Positions 35,274 to 45,632 of a stretch of DNA of 64,000 bases are shown piece after piece (positions within the stretch are counted from its first letter, which is position 1; each line of letters starts with the position of its first letter). The notes below the pieces were generated by a model. The model did not search any database, was not told the DNA's origin, and worked only from the letters and a program-made list of their open reading frames with translations. The stretch is from Streptococcus alactolyticus. GTDB lineage: Bacteria; Bacillota; Bacilli; Lactobacillales; Streptococcaceae. A program made the translations under genes and the position numbers. The DNA is taken from contig NZ_JAAXMT010000003.1 of assembly GCF_012277075.1 (NCBI RefSeq), forward strand, positions 62,001 to 126,000, in the 5' to 3' direction.

Positions 35274-36245
35274 ATGAAATTAGCCATTTTAGGAACAGGA
35301 AAAATCGTTGACGAGGTCTTGCCTGTTTTAAAAGAAATCAACGGCATTGCGATTGAAGCTATTTTGTCAACGCCACGCAGTTTAGAAAAAGCGCACCAAT
35401 TGGCGAAGCTTTACGACATCACTCAGGTGACTAGCGACTATGATAGCCTTTTGGCAAATCCAAACGTTGATACGGTTTATGTTGCCCTGCCGAATCACCT
35501 TCATTATGCCTATGCCAAGAAGGCTTTGCTGGCGGGCAAACACGTGATTTGTGAGAAGCCTTTTACAATGACCTTAGACGAATTTGAAGACTTGACTCAG
35601 ATTGCCGAGCAGCAGCAACGCATTTTGCTAGAAGCCATTACCAATCAATATTTGGGTAATTTCACCTCTATCAAGGCCAATCTTGCCAAGTTAGGTGAGA
35701 TTAAGATTGTTACCTGTAATTATTCCCAATATTCGTCGCGTTATGATGCTTTCAAGCGCGGGGAAATTGCGCCAGCCTTTGACCCACAAAAAGGTGGCGG
35801 TGCCCTCCGTGATTTAAATATTTATAATATTCATTTGGTGGTAGGCTTGTTTGGGAAACCGCAACGGGTACAGTATCTGGCTAATATGGAGCGTGAGGTG
35901 GATACGTCTGGTATTTTGCTTATGGACTATGGCGATTTCAAAGCGGTTTGTATCGGTGCCAAGGATTGTGCGGCAGAACTGACTTCAACTATTCAGGGCA
36001 ATAAAGGTTCTTTGGCCATTCTTGGTGCTACCAATACCTTGCCCGAAATAGCACTGGCACTCAATGAAGAAAGCAAGACGATTATCAACGAAAACACGCT
36101 CAATCACCGAATGCACGATGAATTTGTGGCCTTTCAAGCTATTATTGAGCAAGAAAATATGACAGCTACCAAGCTTGCCCTAGACCATAGCCGCTTGGTT
36201 ATGGAAGTCTTGGAACAAGCTGTTCAAATTATGTGGCATCAGTAA
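35274..36245 (+). CDS. Gfo/Idh/MocA family oxidoreductase
   Basis: A 323-residue NAD(P)-dependent oxidoreductase with Rossmann start MKLAILGTGKIVDEVLP, the family motif CEKPFTM near residue 97 and the GGGALRDLNIY catalytic region. The family acts on sugars and related alcohols; the substrate here is unknown. An AGGAGG site sets the start. It closes the four-gene group that begins with DUF2829. Confidence 0.85.
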   Translation: MKLAILGTGKIVDEVLPVLKEINGIAIEAILSTPRSLEKAHQLAKLYDITQVTSDYDSLLANPNVDTVYVALPNHLHYAYAKKALLAGKHVICEKPFTMTLDEFEDLTQIAEQQQRILLEAITNQYLGNFTSIKANLAKLGEIKIVTCNYSQYSSRYDAFKRGEIAPAFDPQKGGGALRDLNIYNIHLVVGLFGKPQRVQYLANMEREVDTSGILLMDYGDFKAVCIGAKDCAAELTSTIQGNKGSLAILGATNTLPEIALALNEESKTIINENTLNHRMHDEFVAFQAIIEQENMTATKLALDHSRLVMEVLEQAVQIMWHQ

Positions 36246-36294
36246 CTTAAAAATCATGTTCAGTTATGTTAATTATGGTATAATGGAATAGATT

Positions 36295-36324
36295 GTGTGA
36301 GAAAGTACAAAGTATTCGCACGCT
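36295..36324 (+). other. Hairpin at the 5' end of the glmU leader
   Basis: An imperfect stem, GTGTGAGAA / TTCGCACGC, lies just after the probable transcription start (TATAAT near 36276) and before the ribosome site. It has no T run. It may stabilise the mRNA. Confidence 0.35.
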
Positions 36325-36339
36325 ACTCTATATTTATAA

Positions 36340-37740
<1,401 letters not shown>

Positions 37741-37747
37741 TAGCATG

Positions 37748-37780
37748 GAATCTGAGATGAGGGTCTCAGGTTCTTTATTT
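37748..37780 (+). terminator. Terminator after glmU
   Basis: GAATCTGAGA / TCTCAGGTTC stem followed by TTTATTT. Confidence 0.75.
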
Positions 37781-37905
37781 GCCTTGCGCTTTTAGATTTT
37801 TTTAGCATTTTTGCGTTATCATAGTAAGGATATTTTGACAATAATGGCATTTCTGGCAAATTTATAGTAGAATCAAACGTGAAAGGTATTTTAAAGGTAG
37901 AGCAG

Positions 37906-38460
37906 ATGGATTTTGAGGAAAAAACAATTAAACGCACTGAGGTTTTTGATGGGCATATTTTTAAGGTTGTCGTGGATGACGTGGAATTGCCTAATCAATT
38001 AGGGCAAGCTAAACGGGAATTGATTTTTCACGGTGGGGCGGTGGCCGTTTTGCCAGTGACCAAGGACAATCGCATTGTCTTGGTTAAGCAGTACCGCAAG
38101 GCGATTGAAAAAGTGTCTTATGAAATTCCAGCAGGGAAATTGGAAGCTGGTGAAGCTCAGCATGAGCAAGAAGCTGCGGCGCGTGAATTGGAAGAAGAAA
38201 CAGGCTACTCAGGACAATTAACAAAAATCTATAATTTTTACACTGCAACAGGCTTTTGCAATGAAAAAATCAGATTGTATCTTGGAACTGATTTGCAAAA
38301 AGTGCCGAATCCTCGTCCGCAAGATGACGATGAAGTCCTTGAAATCTTGGAGTTGACTTATGCAGAATGCATGGATTTGGTTGCTTCGGGAGCTATCGAG
38401 GATGCTAAAACGATTATCGCCCTACAATATTACGCGTTAACATTTGGAGGAAACTTGTAA
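37906..38460 (+). CDS. nudF: ADP-ribose pyrophosphatase (NUDIX hydrolase)
   Basis: A 184-residue NUDIX enzyme that splits ADP-ribose to AMP and ribose-5-phosphate. The box reads GKLEAGE, then nine residues, then RELEEETG; the standard box has seven in that gap, so there are two extra residues. I choose the ATG at 37906 (MDFEEKTIKRTE). A -10 (TAGAAT, 37868-37873) lies only five bases before an in-frame GTG (37879), so a longer leaderless product is a lesser possibility. macP starts one base later. Confidence 0.88.
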   Translation: MDFEEKTIKRTEVFDGHIFKVVVDDVELPNQLGQAKRELIFHGGAVAVLPVTKDNRIVLVKQYRKAIEKVSYEIPAGKLEAGEAQHEQEAAARELEEETGYSGQLTKIYNFYTATGFCNEKIRLYLGTDLQKVPNPRPQDDDEVLEILELTYAECMDLVASGAIEDAKTIIALQYYALTFGGNL

Positions 38461-38780
38461 TGGGAAAACCACTTTTAACAGACGAGATAATCGAGCGTGC
38501 TAACCGTGGTGAACTTTTTTATGATGACATGATGACTGACGATGAAGAAACGAAAGTTATTCGGACAGATCGTTACGACAGCATTATACCGCCTGAAGAG
38601 TATGCTGAGAGAGGCTTTTTAGAAAGATGGACCAACCGCAAGCAAAAGGATCAGTTCGTCTATAAAAGCCGTCGGATTGAAAATGTCAAGCGAAGCCGTT
38701 TTCAACGCAAATTAAACTTGGCGATATTGATTATCTTTCTTTTGCTAGTGGCGTTATTCTACGCTGTGTTTAAACTCTAA
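38460..38780 (+). CDS. macP: MacP-like membrane-anchored activator of PBP2a
   Basis: A 106-residue protein, MGKPLLTDEIIERANRGE, with one C-terminal membrane helix (LNLAILIIFLLLVALFYAVF, about 84-103) and a charged cytoplasmic part. Sequence start, size and position between nudF and pfs match pneumococcal MacP, the cofactor of the cell-wall synthase PBP2a. A threonine at residue 31 (DEETK) is a candidate for the StkP-phosphorylated site known there; this is inference. Strong GGAGG site; the start overlaps the nudF stop. Confidence 0.85.
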   Translation: MGKPLLTDEIIERANRGELFYDDMMTDDEETKVIRTDRYDSIIPPEEYAERGFLERWTNRKQKDQFVYKSRRIENVKRSRFQRKLNLAILIIFLLLVALFYAVFKL

Positions 38781-38792
38781 GAAAGCGAGAAA

Positions 38793-38835
38793 AGGAGGAC
38801 AAGCCACTGCTTAAGCGGTGTGCGAAGATGTGATG
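38793..38835 (+). promoter_or_regulatory. Ribosome site separated from the pfs start by a hairpin
   Basis: AGGAGG (38793-38798) is 34 bases from the ATG (38833). Between them CACTGC / GCGGTG with loop TTAA (38805-38820) forms a 6-bp stem. Folded, the effective spacing drops to about 18. No other good ribosome site precedes the ATG. Confidence 0.55.
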
Positions 38836-39525
38836 AAAATTGGAATTATAGCAGCAATGGAGCAAGAATTACGACTTCTTGTAGACCATTTGGAAAATAA
38901 AGTCGAACACCATGTTTTAGGAAACACGTATTACGAAGGAAAACTGGGCCGTCATCAAGTTGTCTTGGTGCAATCAGGTGTCGGAAAAGTCATGTCAGCT
39001 ATGTCGGTTGCCATTTTGACGGACCATTTTGGAGTGGATGCCTTGATTAACACAGGGTCAGCTGGCGCTGTTGCAGAAGGTTTGCAAATTGGCGATGTTG
39101 TTGTGGCTGACACTTTAGCTTACCACGATGTTGATTTGACAGCCTTTGGCTATGACTACGGTCAAATGTCTATGCAACCTTTGTATTTTGAATCTGATAA
39201 AACATTCGTGGAAACGTTTGAGCAAGTCTTGAGTGAAGCAGACGTGTCAAGCCATATTGGTTTGATTGCGACAGGAGATTCTTTTATCGCTGGCCAAGAT
39301 AAAATTGATGCCATCAAATCTGTTTTCCCACAGGTTTTAGCGGTTGAAATGGAAGGGGCTGCAATTGCCCAAGCCGCTCACAGTTTGAAAAAGCCATTTG
39401 TTGTTGTGCGTGCCATGTCTGACACCGCAGCCCACGATGCTAACATTACCTTTGATGAATTTATCATTGCAGCAGGTAAACAATCTGCTGAGATTTTGTT
39501 AGCCTTCTTAGAAAAATTAACTTAA
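38833..39525 (+). CDS. pfs: 5'-methylthioadenosine / S-adenosylhomocysteine nucleosidase
   Basis: Removes adenine from MTA and SAH, recycling methyl-donor by-products and feeding AI-2 formation. The protein (MKIGIIAAMEQELRLL, 230 residues) has the nucleosidase marks QSGVGKVMSA, NTGSAGA and the catalytic VEMEGAAIAQ and RAMSDTA segments. I start at the ATG at 38833, where the family begins. An in-frame GTG at 38818 would sit inside the hairpin. Confidence 0.95.
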   Translation: MKIGIIAAMEQELRLLVDHLENKVEHHVLGNTYYEGKLGRHQVVLVQSGVGKVMSAMSVAILTDHFGVDALINTGSAGAVAEGLQIGDVVVADTLAYHDVDLTAFGYDYGQMSMQPLYFESDKTFVETFEQVLSEADVSSHIGLIATGDSFIAGQDKIDAIKSVFPQVLAVEMEGAAIAQAAHSLKKPFVVVRAMSDTAAHDANITFDEFIIAAGKQSAEILLAFLEKLT

Positions 39526-39540
39526 ATAGCATCTAAACCT

Positions 39541-39582
39541 AAAAAAGAAGAAAGTACCGAGTGGTATTTTCTTCTTTTTTTG
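39541..39582. terminator. Bidirectional terminator between pfs and phoA
   Basis: GAAGAAAGTACC / GGTATTTTCTTC with A/T tails, between convergent genes. Confidence 0.85.
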
Positions 39583-39584
39583 CT

Positions 39585-41306
39585 TTATTTGTCAGCTTGT
39601 TTTAGTCCGACTCCAGTTGGTTTTTTAGTTTCTGTTTCAACTTGTTCTTCAGCGTCTTTTGAATCGCCGTTGAAGCCCATGGCCTCTCCTAAACGAATAC
39701 TGATGTCAGTATCATCGTACTCACCGTCAAACATTTTGGCACCTGAACCCATAGCATAGACAGGAACTTTGTCACCAGAGTGGTCAGTTGTTGTCCAAGC
39801 CAAGCCAGCTTTTTTGTCTAGCAAACGAGTAGCCGTGATAGCAATTGGAACGTAGCCACCGTAGCTTACATTTTGCTCATCTTCTGATTTTTTAGTTTCA
39901 TCAAAGGCTGTTTTTAACTCGTTGTACTCTTCTTTAGAGCATTTAAGTCTGTTTTTAGCTAGTTCTTCCGCGTAAGCTTCGCTTTCAGCGTTTGTAACGT
40001 CTTCAGATGGCGCATCTGGATCCAAGACTAAGCCGAAGTAGTCTTCAATTTGTGGCGCAAATTCTTCGAAAGTCAAATCTGGATTTTTTTCCAAAGTTTC
40101 AGTAGTCAAATCGGCAAAGGCAACTGGTGACCCTTTTTGGTTAGTTAAAAGATCAAAAGAAGTGCTATTTCCTGTTGAACCATTACCAATTGTGAAACCA
40201 CCAGTTGCATGGTCTGCCGTTACAACGATCAAGGTTTCGTCAGGATGCTCGTTGTAGAAGTCAATCGCTGTTTGAATTGACTCTTCAAAACCAAGTACTT
40301 CGTGAATAGCTGTTAGACCGTCATTGGCGTGCTCAGCCCAGTCCACTTTTCCACCTTCAACCATCATGAAGAAACCTTCAGGATCATCTTCCATGACTTC
40401 AATTCCTTTAGCTACCATGTCGCTAAGGGTTTGGTCACCTTCTTCTTGGTCAATGGTATAAGGCATTGAATCGCTATCTTGTAAACGCTCAGATACTAGG
40501 TAAACTTTTTCAGAGTCAGCATTTATTTTCTCTGCTTTTTCTTTAGTATCAGCGATAGTGTAGCCATTTTCTTCCATGACTTCATAAAGGTCCTTTTGGT
40601 CCTCATCTTTACCAGTACGCTGTCCAAGTGAACCACCAGCAAAGTAGTCAAAACCTGATTCTGCCATTTGAAGTCCGATATCGTAGTAAGATTTACGAGA
40701 CTCAACATTTGCGTAGAAAGCAGCAGGAGTTGCGTGGTTAAGCGTTACATTGGTTACAATTCCGACAGCTTTGCCAGCACGTTTGGCTTTTTCAGCCACA
40801 GAATCAGCAGATTTTTCCAAATCGCCTGTCAAACCGATGACTTTACTTTGGGTCTTAATTCCAGTTGCAAAAGCCGTAGCCGTAGCCGCTGAATCAGGAA
40901 TGAATGAAGAACAGTCGTATTGTGTTTTCAGACCAACAACTGGCATTTCAGTAAAGTTCATACGATCTGGGTAAACTTCGCCTTTGTTTGTTTGTGTGTA
41001 GCCAAGATAATCTTCAGCAGCCGTTACAGGAGTTACCCCCATCCCGTCACCGATGAAAAGGAAAACATATTTAGCTTGGTTAGAATTGACTTTAGAATGG
41101 TCTTCCATTTTTGCACGGCTAGTATCGTACATTTGCACGTCTTTACCGTTAGCTGTTTCTTTTGCCAAGCTTGTGCTGTTTGCGGCTTCTGTATCTAATT
41201 TCAGCTTATTGCCTGATGATGTTGTTGAACTACAAGCAGCTAGCAAGGTGCTAGAAACCAGTAAGGTCACCCCTAAGCGTGCCAAATATTTTGAACTTTT
41301 TTTCAT
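39585..41306 (-). CDS. phoA: Alkaline phosphatase lipoprotein
   Basis: A 573-residue secreted phosphomonoesterase. The signal peptide ends in LLAAC with the lipobox at C25, so it should be anchored outside the membrane. The nucleophile serine is in PDSAATATAFATG; FIGDGMGV, VEGGKVDWAEHAND and VTADHATGG carry the metal ligands. It is longer than E. coli PhoA, with a C-terminal charged extension. Calcium- or zinc-dependent activity and phosphate regulation cannot be judged. It lies alone between terminators. Confidence 0.92.
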   Translation of the reverse strand: MKKSSKYLARLGVTLLVSSTLLAACSSTTSSGNKLKLDTEAANSTSLAKETANGKDVQMYDTSRAKMEDHSKVNSNQAKYVFLFIGDGMGVTPVTAAEDYLGYTQTNKGEVYPDRMNFTEMPVVGLKTQYDCSSFIPDSAATATAFATGIKTQSKVIGLTGDLEKSADSVAEKAKRAGKAVGIVTNVTLNHATPAAFYANVESRKSYYDIGLQMAESGFDYFAGGSLGQRTGKDEDQKDLYEVMEENGYTIADTKEKAEKINADSEKVYLVSERLQDSDSMPYTIDQEEGDQTLSDMVAKGIEVMEDDPEGFFMMVEGGKVDWAEHANDGLTAIHEVLGFEESIQTAIDFYNEHPDETLIVVTADHATGGFTIGNGSTGNSTSFDLLTNQKGSPVAFADLTTETLEKNPDLTFEEFAPQIEDYFGLVLDPDAPSEDVTNAESEAYAEELAKNRLKCSKEEYNELKTAFDETKKSEDEQNVSYGGYVPIAITATRLLDKKAGLAWTTTDHSGDKVPVYAMGSGAKMFDGEYDDTDISIRLGEAMGFNGDSKDAEEQVETETKKPTGVGLKQADK

Positions 41307-41446
41307 AAGAACCTCGTTAATAATTTTTAGACCTTGGTCTTGATTCTTATTCTAGCAAATGAATGTAAACTCCCTAACCGCCTTTTGTAAAACTTCCATA
41401 AATCCTTTTGCAGCAGGGTTTGATAAAATTTACAAAACAACAAAAA

Positions 41447-41474
41447 AACAGTAAAACGCTGATGTTTTGCTGTT
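41447..41474 (-). terminator. Terminator after the MntR-type regulator
   Basis: AACAGTAAAAC / GTTTTGCTGTT stem with a T run on the minus strand; overlaps the gene's stop codon. Confidence 0.85.
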
Positions 41475-42129
41475 AAAGAGATTCGATTTTTTCGAGGTAA
41501 ATTTGTTCGGCGACGCGTTCTGGAATAATCAAGGTTTGTGAGTTGTGGATAAGTGTGTGGGTCTTGGCGTAGCTATCTTGTTTAACCAACTCCACAACAT
41601 CATTGATGGTCAAGTGATGCTCTTGCAAATAGTTTAACAAATGCACCTCATCATGAACTCGGCAAATGCGATAAGTACCCAATTCTGAGATATGATTGAG
41701 TGGCTGACGGTGAATTTCTTGCAATAATTCTCCCTTTTGCGGAATGGTTCCACCGTGCGGGCAGAATTTTGGAAAACCTAGACTTTCTTCTAAACGGTCG
41801 ATGAATGTAGTGGAAACTGTGTGCTCCAAAACTTCGGCTTCTTGGTGAATTTCATCAGGGCTATAATGCAACTCATTGGCTAGAAAGACTTCAATCAAGC
41901 GGTGTTTGCGGTACAATTCAGAAACCAAGAGCAAACCTTTTGGTGTCAAGTGATAGCCTACTTTTTGGTCTTTGGCAATGAGGGCTTCGTTGCTCATTTT
42001 TTTGACCATTTCAGAAACGGCTGGTGCTGAAACGCCCATCAATTCAGCGATGCCTTTATTGGTTACCTTGGCTTGACTTTCTCCAAGTTCGTTAATACAT
42101 TTAAGATAATCTTCTTTATTTGGCGTCAT
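41473..42129 (-). CDS. DtxR/MntR-family metal-dependent repressor (SloR/MtsR/ScaR type)
   Basis: A 218-residue regulator. The winged helix-turn-helix (ELMGVSAPAVSEMVKKMSNEAL) is followed by a dimerisation/metal domain (HRLIEVFLANELHYSPDEIHQEAEVLEHTVS, with the H-E-H metal ligands) and a C-terminal FeoA/SH3-like domain. In streptococci this group senses Mn (and Fe) and represses metal importers. I start at MTPNKEDYL (42129); an earlier in-frame start at 42171 is unlikely because it overlaps the promoter (TATAAT). No metal transporter is adjacent. Confidence 0.88.
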   Translation of the reverse strand: MTPNKEDYLKCINELGESQAKVTNKGIAELMGVSAPAVSEMVKKMSNEALIAKDQKVGYHLTPKGLLLVSELYRKHRLIEVFLANELHYSPDEIHQEAEVLEHTVSTTFIDRLEESLGFPKFCPHGGTIPQKGELLQEIHRQPLNHISELGTYRICRVHDEVHLLNYLQEHHLTINDVVELVKQDSYAKTHTLIHNSQTLIIPERVAEQIYLEKIESL

Positions 42130-42200
42130 ATAATCTCGCTTTCTATCCTTTCTATTATACCAAAAAATCACTTATTCCTGTTCATCAATCCAACATAAGC

Positions 42201-42236
42201 AAAAAAATCAAGTCGCTAGGCTTACTTGATTTTTTA
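42201..42236 (-). terminator. Terminator after the cyclophilin gene
   Basis: AAAAATCAAGT / ACTTGATTTTT stem, with A-rich (minus-strand T) flank. Confidence 0.85.
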
Positions 42237-42246
42237 AGGGTTATCC

Positions 42247-43077
42247 TTAGTCCTTTTGTGAAGAACTGTCTTTTAGAATATCAATTGATGTGATGGTAAC
42301 ATCGGTTGTTGGCTTGTCGTTGTCATCGGTCGCGGTTTGAGCAATCTTATCCACAACGTCCATGCCATCAATTACTTGCCCAAAAACGGTGTAATTGCCA
42401 TCTAAGCCTGGATTACCACCTTTAGCATAAGCTCCAATAATGGGTTCTGGGTAGCTTGATGATGAGAGTTTTTGCGATTGGTCATCTGTATTTTGATTGA
42501 TGAAAAATTGACTGCCATTGGTGTCTGCACCAGCATTTGCCATGGCAACCGCCCCGCGAATGTTGTAGAGGTAAGGTGAGATTTCATTTTTAAAACCATT
42601 GCCAGAATCAATGCTCTTATCCTTATTTTTCCAGATAGATTCTCCGCCTGTGCCATCTCCTTTAGGGTCACCTGATTGAATCATAAAATCAGAAATCACG
42701 CGGTGAAATAGCACACCGTTGTAATAGCCTTCTTTGGCGTGAGTGAGAAAGTTTTCCACAGCGAGTGGAGCATATTTTGGAAATAACTTGATGGTGATGT
42801 CACCTTCAGAGGTGTGCATGAGGACTTCTGACTCGTTGTCAGTGACGTCATTAGATAATTGTGGAAAAGCTGACGTATCAGCACTCAAAGCTTTTTTCAA
42901 TTCTTTTTGGTAGGCTTTTGAGGACGATGCACTGGCACTTTTTGAAGCAGAAGCGGCTGAAGCAGATGCTTTGGCATTGACGTAATCTTCTCCTCGAATG
43001 GCTTTGGTCAATTGGCTACAACCTGATAGGCTTACCAAACTAAGTATTATAACAAGCAATGGGATTGTTTTTTTCAT
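42247..43077 (-). CDS. Cyclophilin-type peptidyl-prolyl isomerase lipoprotein
   Basis: A 276-residue surface foldase. Signal peptide MKKTIPLLVIILSLVSLSGC with the lipobox at C20, then a Ser/Ala/Lys-rich linker (ASASAASASKSASASSSK, about 38-55), then a cyclophilin domain: FHRVISDFMIQSGDPKGDGTGG and ANAGADTNGSQFFI are its active-site segments. It probably helps fold exported proteins, like the pneumococcal SlrA. Its own promoter is upstream. Confidence 0.92.
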   Translation of the reverse strand: MKKTIPLLVIILSLVSLSGCSQLTKAIRGEDYVNAKASASAASASKSASASSSKAYQKELKKALSADTSAFPQLSNDVTDNESEVLMHTSEGDITIKLFPKYAPLAVENFLTHAKEGYYNGVLFHRVISDFMIQSGDPKGDGTGGESIWKNKDKSIDSGNGFKNEISPYLYNIRGAVAMANAGADTNGSQFFINQNTDDQSQKLSSSSYPEPIIGAYAKGGNPGLDGNYTVFGQVIDGMDVVDKIAQTATDDNDKPTTDVTITSIDILKDSSSQKD

Positions 43078-43206
43078 GTAAACTCCTAAATATGTATCTT
43101 AAAGCTGTGTTGATAGGGTTATTTGTCAAAATTCATTGAGCTCTAAGCAAACTCAACTAAGCTATTCTACCATATTTTGTTTTCAATAACCTAAAAGTTT
43201 AAAAAA

Positions 43207-43215
43207 TGCTATAAT
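43207..43215 (+). promoter_or_regulatory. Extended -10 giving a leaderless ftsK transcript
   Basis: TGCTATAAT, ending six bases before the ftsK ATG (43222). Transcription should begin at the ATG. No ribosome site is present and no good -35 is seen. Confidence 0.6.
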
Positions 43216-43221
43216 AAACTC

Positions 43222-45600
43222 ATGGCAAAATCAAAAAATAGAAAAAAAGGTCGTAAAACGCGCCGACCAACCAAAGCAGAAATAAAAAGACAACAAGCCT
43301 TGCAACGCTTTATAGGGACTATTATTCTGATTATAGTCTTTTTCTTTGCAGTGACACGGCTGGGGATTTTTGGCGTTACGGTTTATAACCTCATGCGCTT
43401 TGCCGTTGGTAGCCTTGCTTATCTGGTTATGCTGGCTATTTTGGCTTATTTTATCGGTTTTAAATGGTTCCACAAACAAGTCGGTCTTGTGGGTGGTTTT
43501 GTGGTGTTTATGATTGGTATGTTATTGGAGTGGCAGGCCTATTTATTTTCACTATCAGCTTATCATGACAAGCCTGTTTTATCCACAACGGCTTCCTTGC
43601 TTTTTAATGACATTCTTCATTTTAAAGTCAGCCACTTTGTTGGTGGGGGGATGATTGGGGCTTTACTTTACATGCCTGTTTCCTTTCTTTTTTCCAATAT
43701 TGGAACCTTCTTGATTGGTAGCTTGTTTATTCTTTTGGGAATTTATTTGATGACGCCGTGGGATTTGTACGATATTGCTGATTTTGTCAAAGCTAGAGGA
43801 CAGACTCTTGCTTCGAGGTATGAATTGCACAAGCAAAAACGCTTTGTGAAACGTGAGGAGAAAAAAGCTAGAGCTGAGCAAAAACGTGCTGAGCAGGAAC
43901 AAAAAGCAGCAGAAGAAGAACGTTTGGCCCAGCTTGAAGTGGATCTCGAAACAGGCGAAATTTTGACTGATTCAGCCAATGTTGACATGCCTGCAACAGA
44001 GTCTGACAAAGTGCCCCAACCTTCAGACGCAGAGCCTGAAATCTTGTCTTATGACCAAGGAGTTGTGACGGATGATGATCAACAAGCCGCTGATCTACCT
44101 GAGCAAGAAGAACAAGCTGACGAACCTTTGGACGTTGATTTTACGGCAAAAACAGCCCTGCATTACACCTTGCCAACGATTGATTTGTTTGCACCAGACA
44201 AGCCCAAAAATCAATCCAAGGAAAAAAGCATTGTCCGTCATAATATCAAGGTGTTAGAGGACACCTTTACCAGCTTTGGTATTGATGTCAAGGTAGAACG
44301 TGCTGAAATTGGCCCATCGGTAACCAAGTACGAAGTCAAACCAGCCGTTGGTGTGCGTGTCAACCGCATTTCCAATTTGGCAGATGATCTAGCCCTAGCC
44401 TTGGCTGCTAAAGATGTACGTATCGAAGCCCCTATTCCAGGTAAATCCTTAGTCGGTATTGAAGTACCGAATTCTGAAATTGCCACGGTTACTTTCCGTG
44501 AATTATGGGAGCAATCCAATACTGACCCGAATAAATTGTTGGAAGTTCCCCTTGGAAAAGCAGTCAATGGTACGGCACGCACCTTTGACTTGGCTCGTAT
44601 GCCTCACCTGCTCGTAGCTGGTTCAACGGGTTCAGGAAAATCTGTTGCGGTCAATGGCATCATTGCCAGCATTTTGATGAAAGCACGACCTGACCAAGTC
44701 AAATTCATGATGATTGACCCCAAAATGGTTGAATTATCGGTTTACAATGATATTCCCCATTTGTTGATTCCTGTGGTAACCAACCCTCGTAAGGCAGCTA
44801 GAGCCTTGCAAAAAGTGGTGGATGAAATGGAAAACCGTTATGAACTCTTTAGCCATTTTGGCGTTCGCAATATTGCAGGTTACAATGCCAAGGTTGAAGA
44901 GTTTAACAAACAATCTGACCAAAAACACATTCCACTACCTTTGATTGTGGTTATTGTGGATGAGTTGGCAGATTTGATGATGGTTGCCAGCAAAGAAGTG
45001 GAAGATGCCATCATTCGTTTGGGGCAAAAAGCGCGTGCGGCAGGTATTCACATGATTTTAGCAACCCAACGCCCATCTGTTGATGTTATTAGCGGTTTGA
45101 TTAAGGCCAATGTGCCATCGCGGATTGCCTTTGCCGTGTCATCAGGGACCGATAGCCGTACGATTTTGGATGAAAACGGCGCTGAAAAACTTTTGGGACG
45201 TGGGGACATGCTCTTTAAACCGATTGATGAAAATCACCCTGTCCGTTTGCAAGGTTCTTTCATTTCAGATGACGATGTGGAGCATATTGTTAGCTTTATT
45301 AAAAATCAAGCTGACGCCGAATATGACGATAGTTTTGACCCAGGTGATGTGTCTGAGGCTGATTTGAAATCAGGAAATGGCAGCAGCGCTCAAGAAGGTG
45401 ATCCCCTATTTGAAGACGCTAAGGCTTTAGTGCTTGAAACCCAAAAAGCCAGTGCCTCAATGCTCCAACGCCGTTTGTCAGTAGGCTTTAACCGTGCTAC
45501 TCGTTTAATGGATGAATTAGAAGCTGCTGGTGTCATCGGGCCCGCCGAAGGAACCAAACCTCGAAAAGTTTTGATGACTACTGCAACATCGGAAGACTAA
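43222..45600 (+). CDS. ftsK: DNA translocase FtsK/SpoIIIE
   Basis: A 792-residue membrane-anchored motor that clears chromosome ends from the division septum. Four hydrophobic segments lie in residues ~30-180, then an acidic/Gln-rich linker (~210-310), the alpha and RecA-like beta domains with Walker A (AGSTGSGKS) near 470 and Walker B ([13 protein letters not shown]) near 580, and a C-terminal gamma winged helix ([20 protein letters not shown]) that reads orientation sequences. It starts with [15 protein letters not shown]. Its mRNA appears leaderless. Confidence 0.96.
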   Translation: MAKSKNRKKGRKTRRPTKAEIKRQQALQRFIGTIILIIVFFFAVTRLGIFGVTVYNLMRFAVGSLAYLVMLAILAYFIGFKWFHKQVGLVGGFVVFMIGMLLEWQAYLFSLSAYHDKPVLSTTASLLFNDILHFKVSHFVGGGMIGALLYMPVSFLFSNIGTFLIGSLFILLGIYLMTPWDLYDIADFVKARGQTLASRYELHKQKRFVKREEKKARAEQKRAEQEQKAAEEERLAQLEVDLETGEILTDSANVDMPATESDKVPQPSDAEPEILSYDQGVVTDDDQQAADLPEQEEQADEPLDVDFTAKTALHYTLPTIDLFAPDKPKNQSKEKSIVRHNIKVLEDTFTSFGIDVKVERAEIGPSVTKYEVKPAVGVRVNRISNLADDLALALAAKDVRIEAPIPGKSLVGIEVPNSEIATVTFRELWEQSNTDPNKLLEVPLGKAVNGTARTFDLARMPHLLVAGSTGSGKSVAVNGIIASILMKARPDQVKFMMIDPKMVELSVYNDIPHLLIPVVTNPRKAARALQKVVDEMENRYELFSHFGVRNIAGYNAKVEEFNKQSDQKHIPLPLIVVIVDELADLMMVASKEVEDAIIRLGQKARAAGIHMILATQRPSVDVISGLIKANVPSRIAFAVSSGTDSRTILDENGAEKLLGRGDMLFKPIDENHPVRLQGSFISDDDVEHIVSFIKNQADAEYDDSFDPGDVSEADLKSGNGSSAQEGDPLFEDAKALVLETQKASASMLQRRLSVGFNRATRLMDELEAAGVIGPAEGTKPRKVLMTTATSED

Positions 45601-45632
45601 AAAAACGTTAGCTGTAAAGCTAACGTTTTTTT
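45600..45632. terminator. Bidirectional terminator between ftsK and the DUF3397 gene
   Basis: AAAAACGTTAGC / GCTAACGTTTTT, loop TGTAAA; overlaps the DUF3397 stop. Confidence 0.9.

Noticed and set aside
38818-38832. GTG start for pfs at 38818
   Set aside because: It lies in the hairpin and would add residues absent from the family; the ATG at 38833 gives the conserved MKIGIIAAMEQE start.
42905-42990. Ser/Ala/Lys-rich stretch in the cyclophilin lipoprotein as a DNA repeat
   Set aside because: The codons vary; it is a low-complexity linker common in surface lipoproteins, not a nucleotide repeat.
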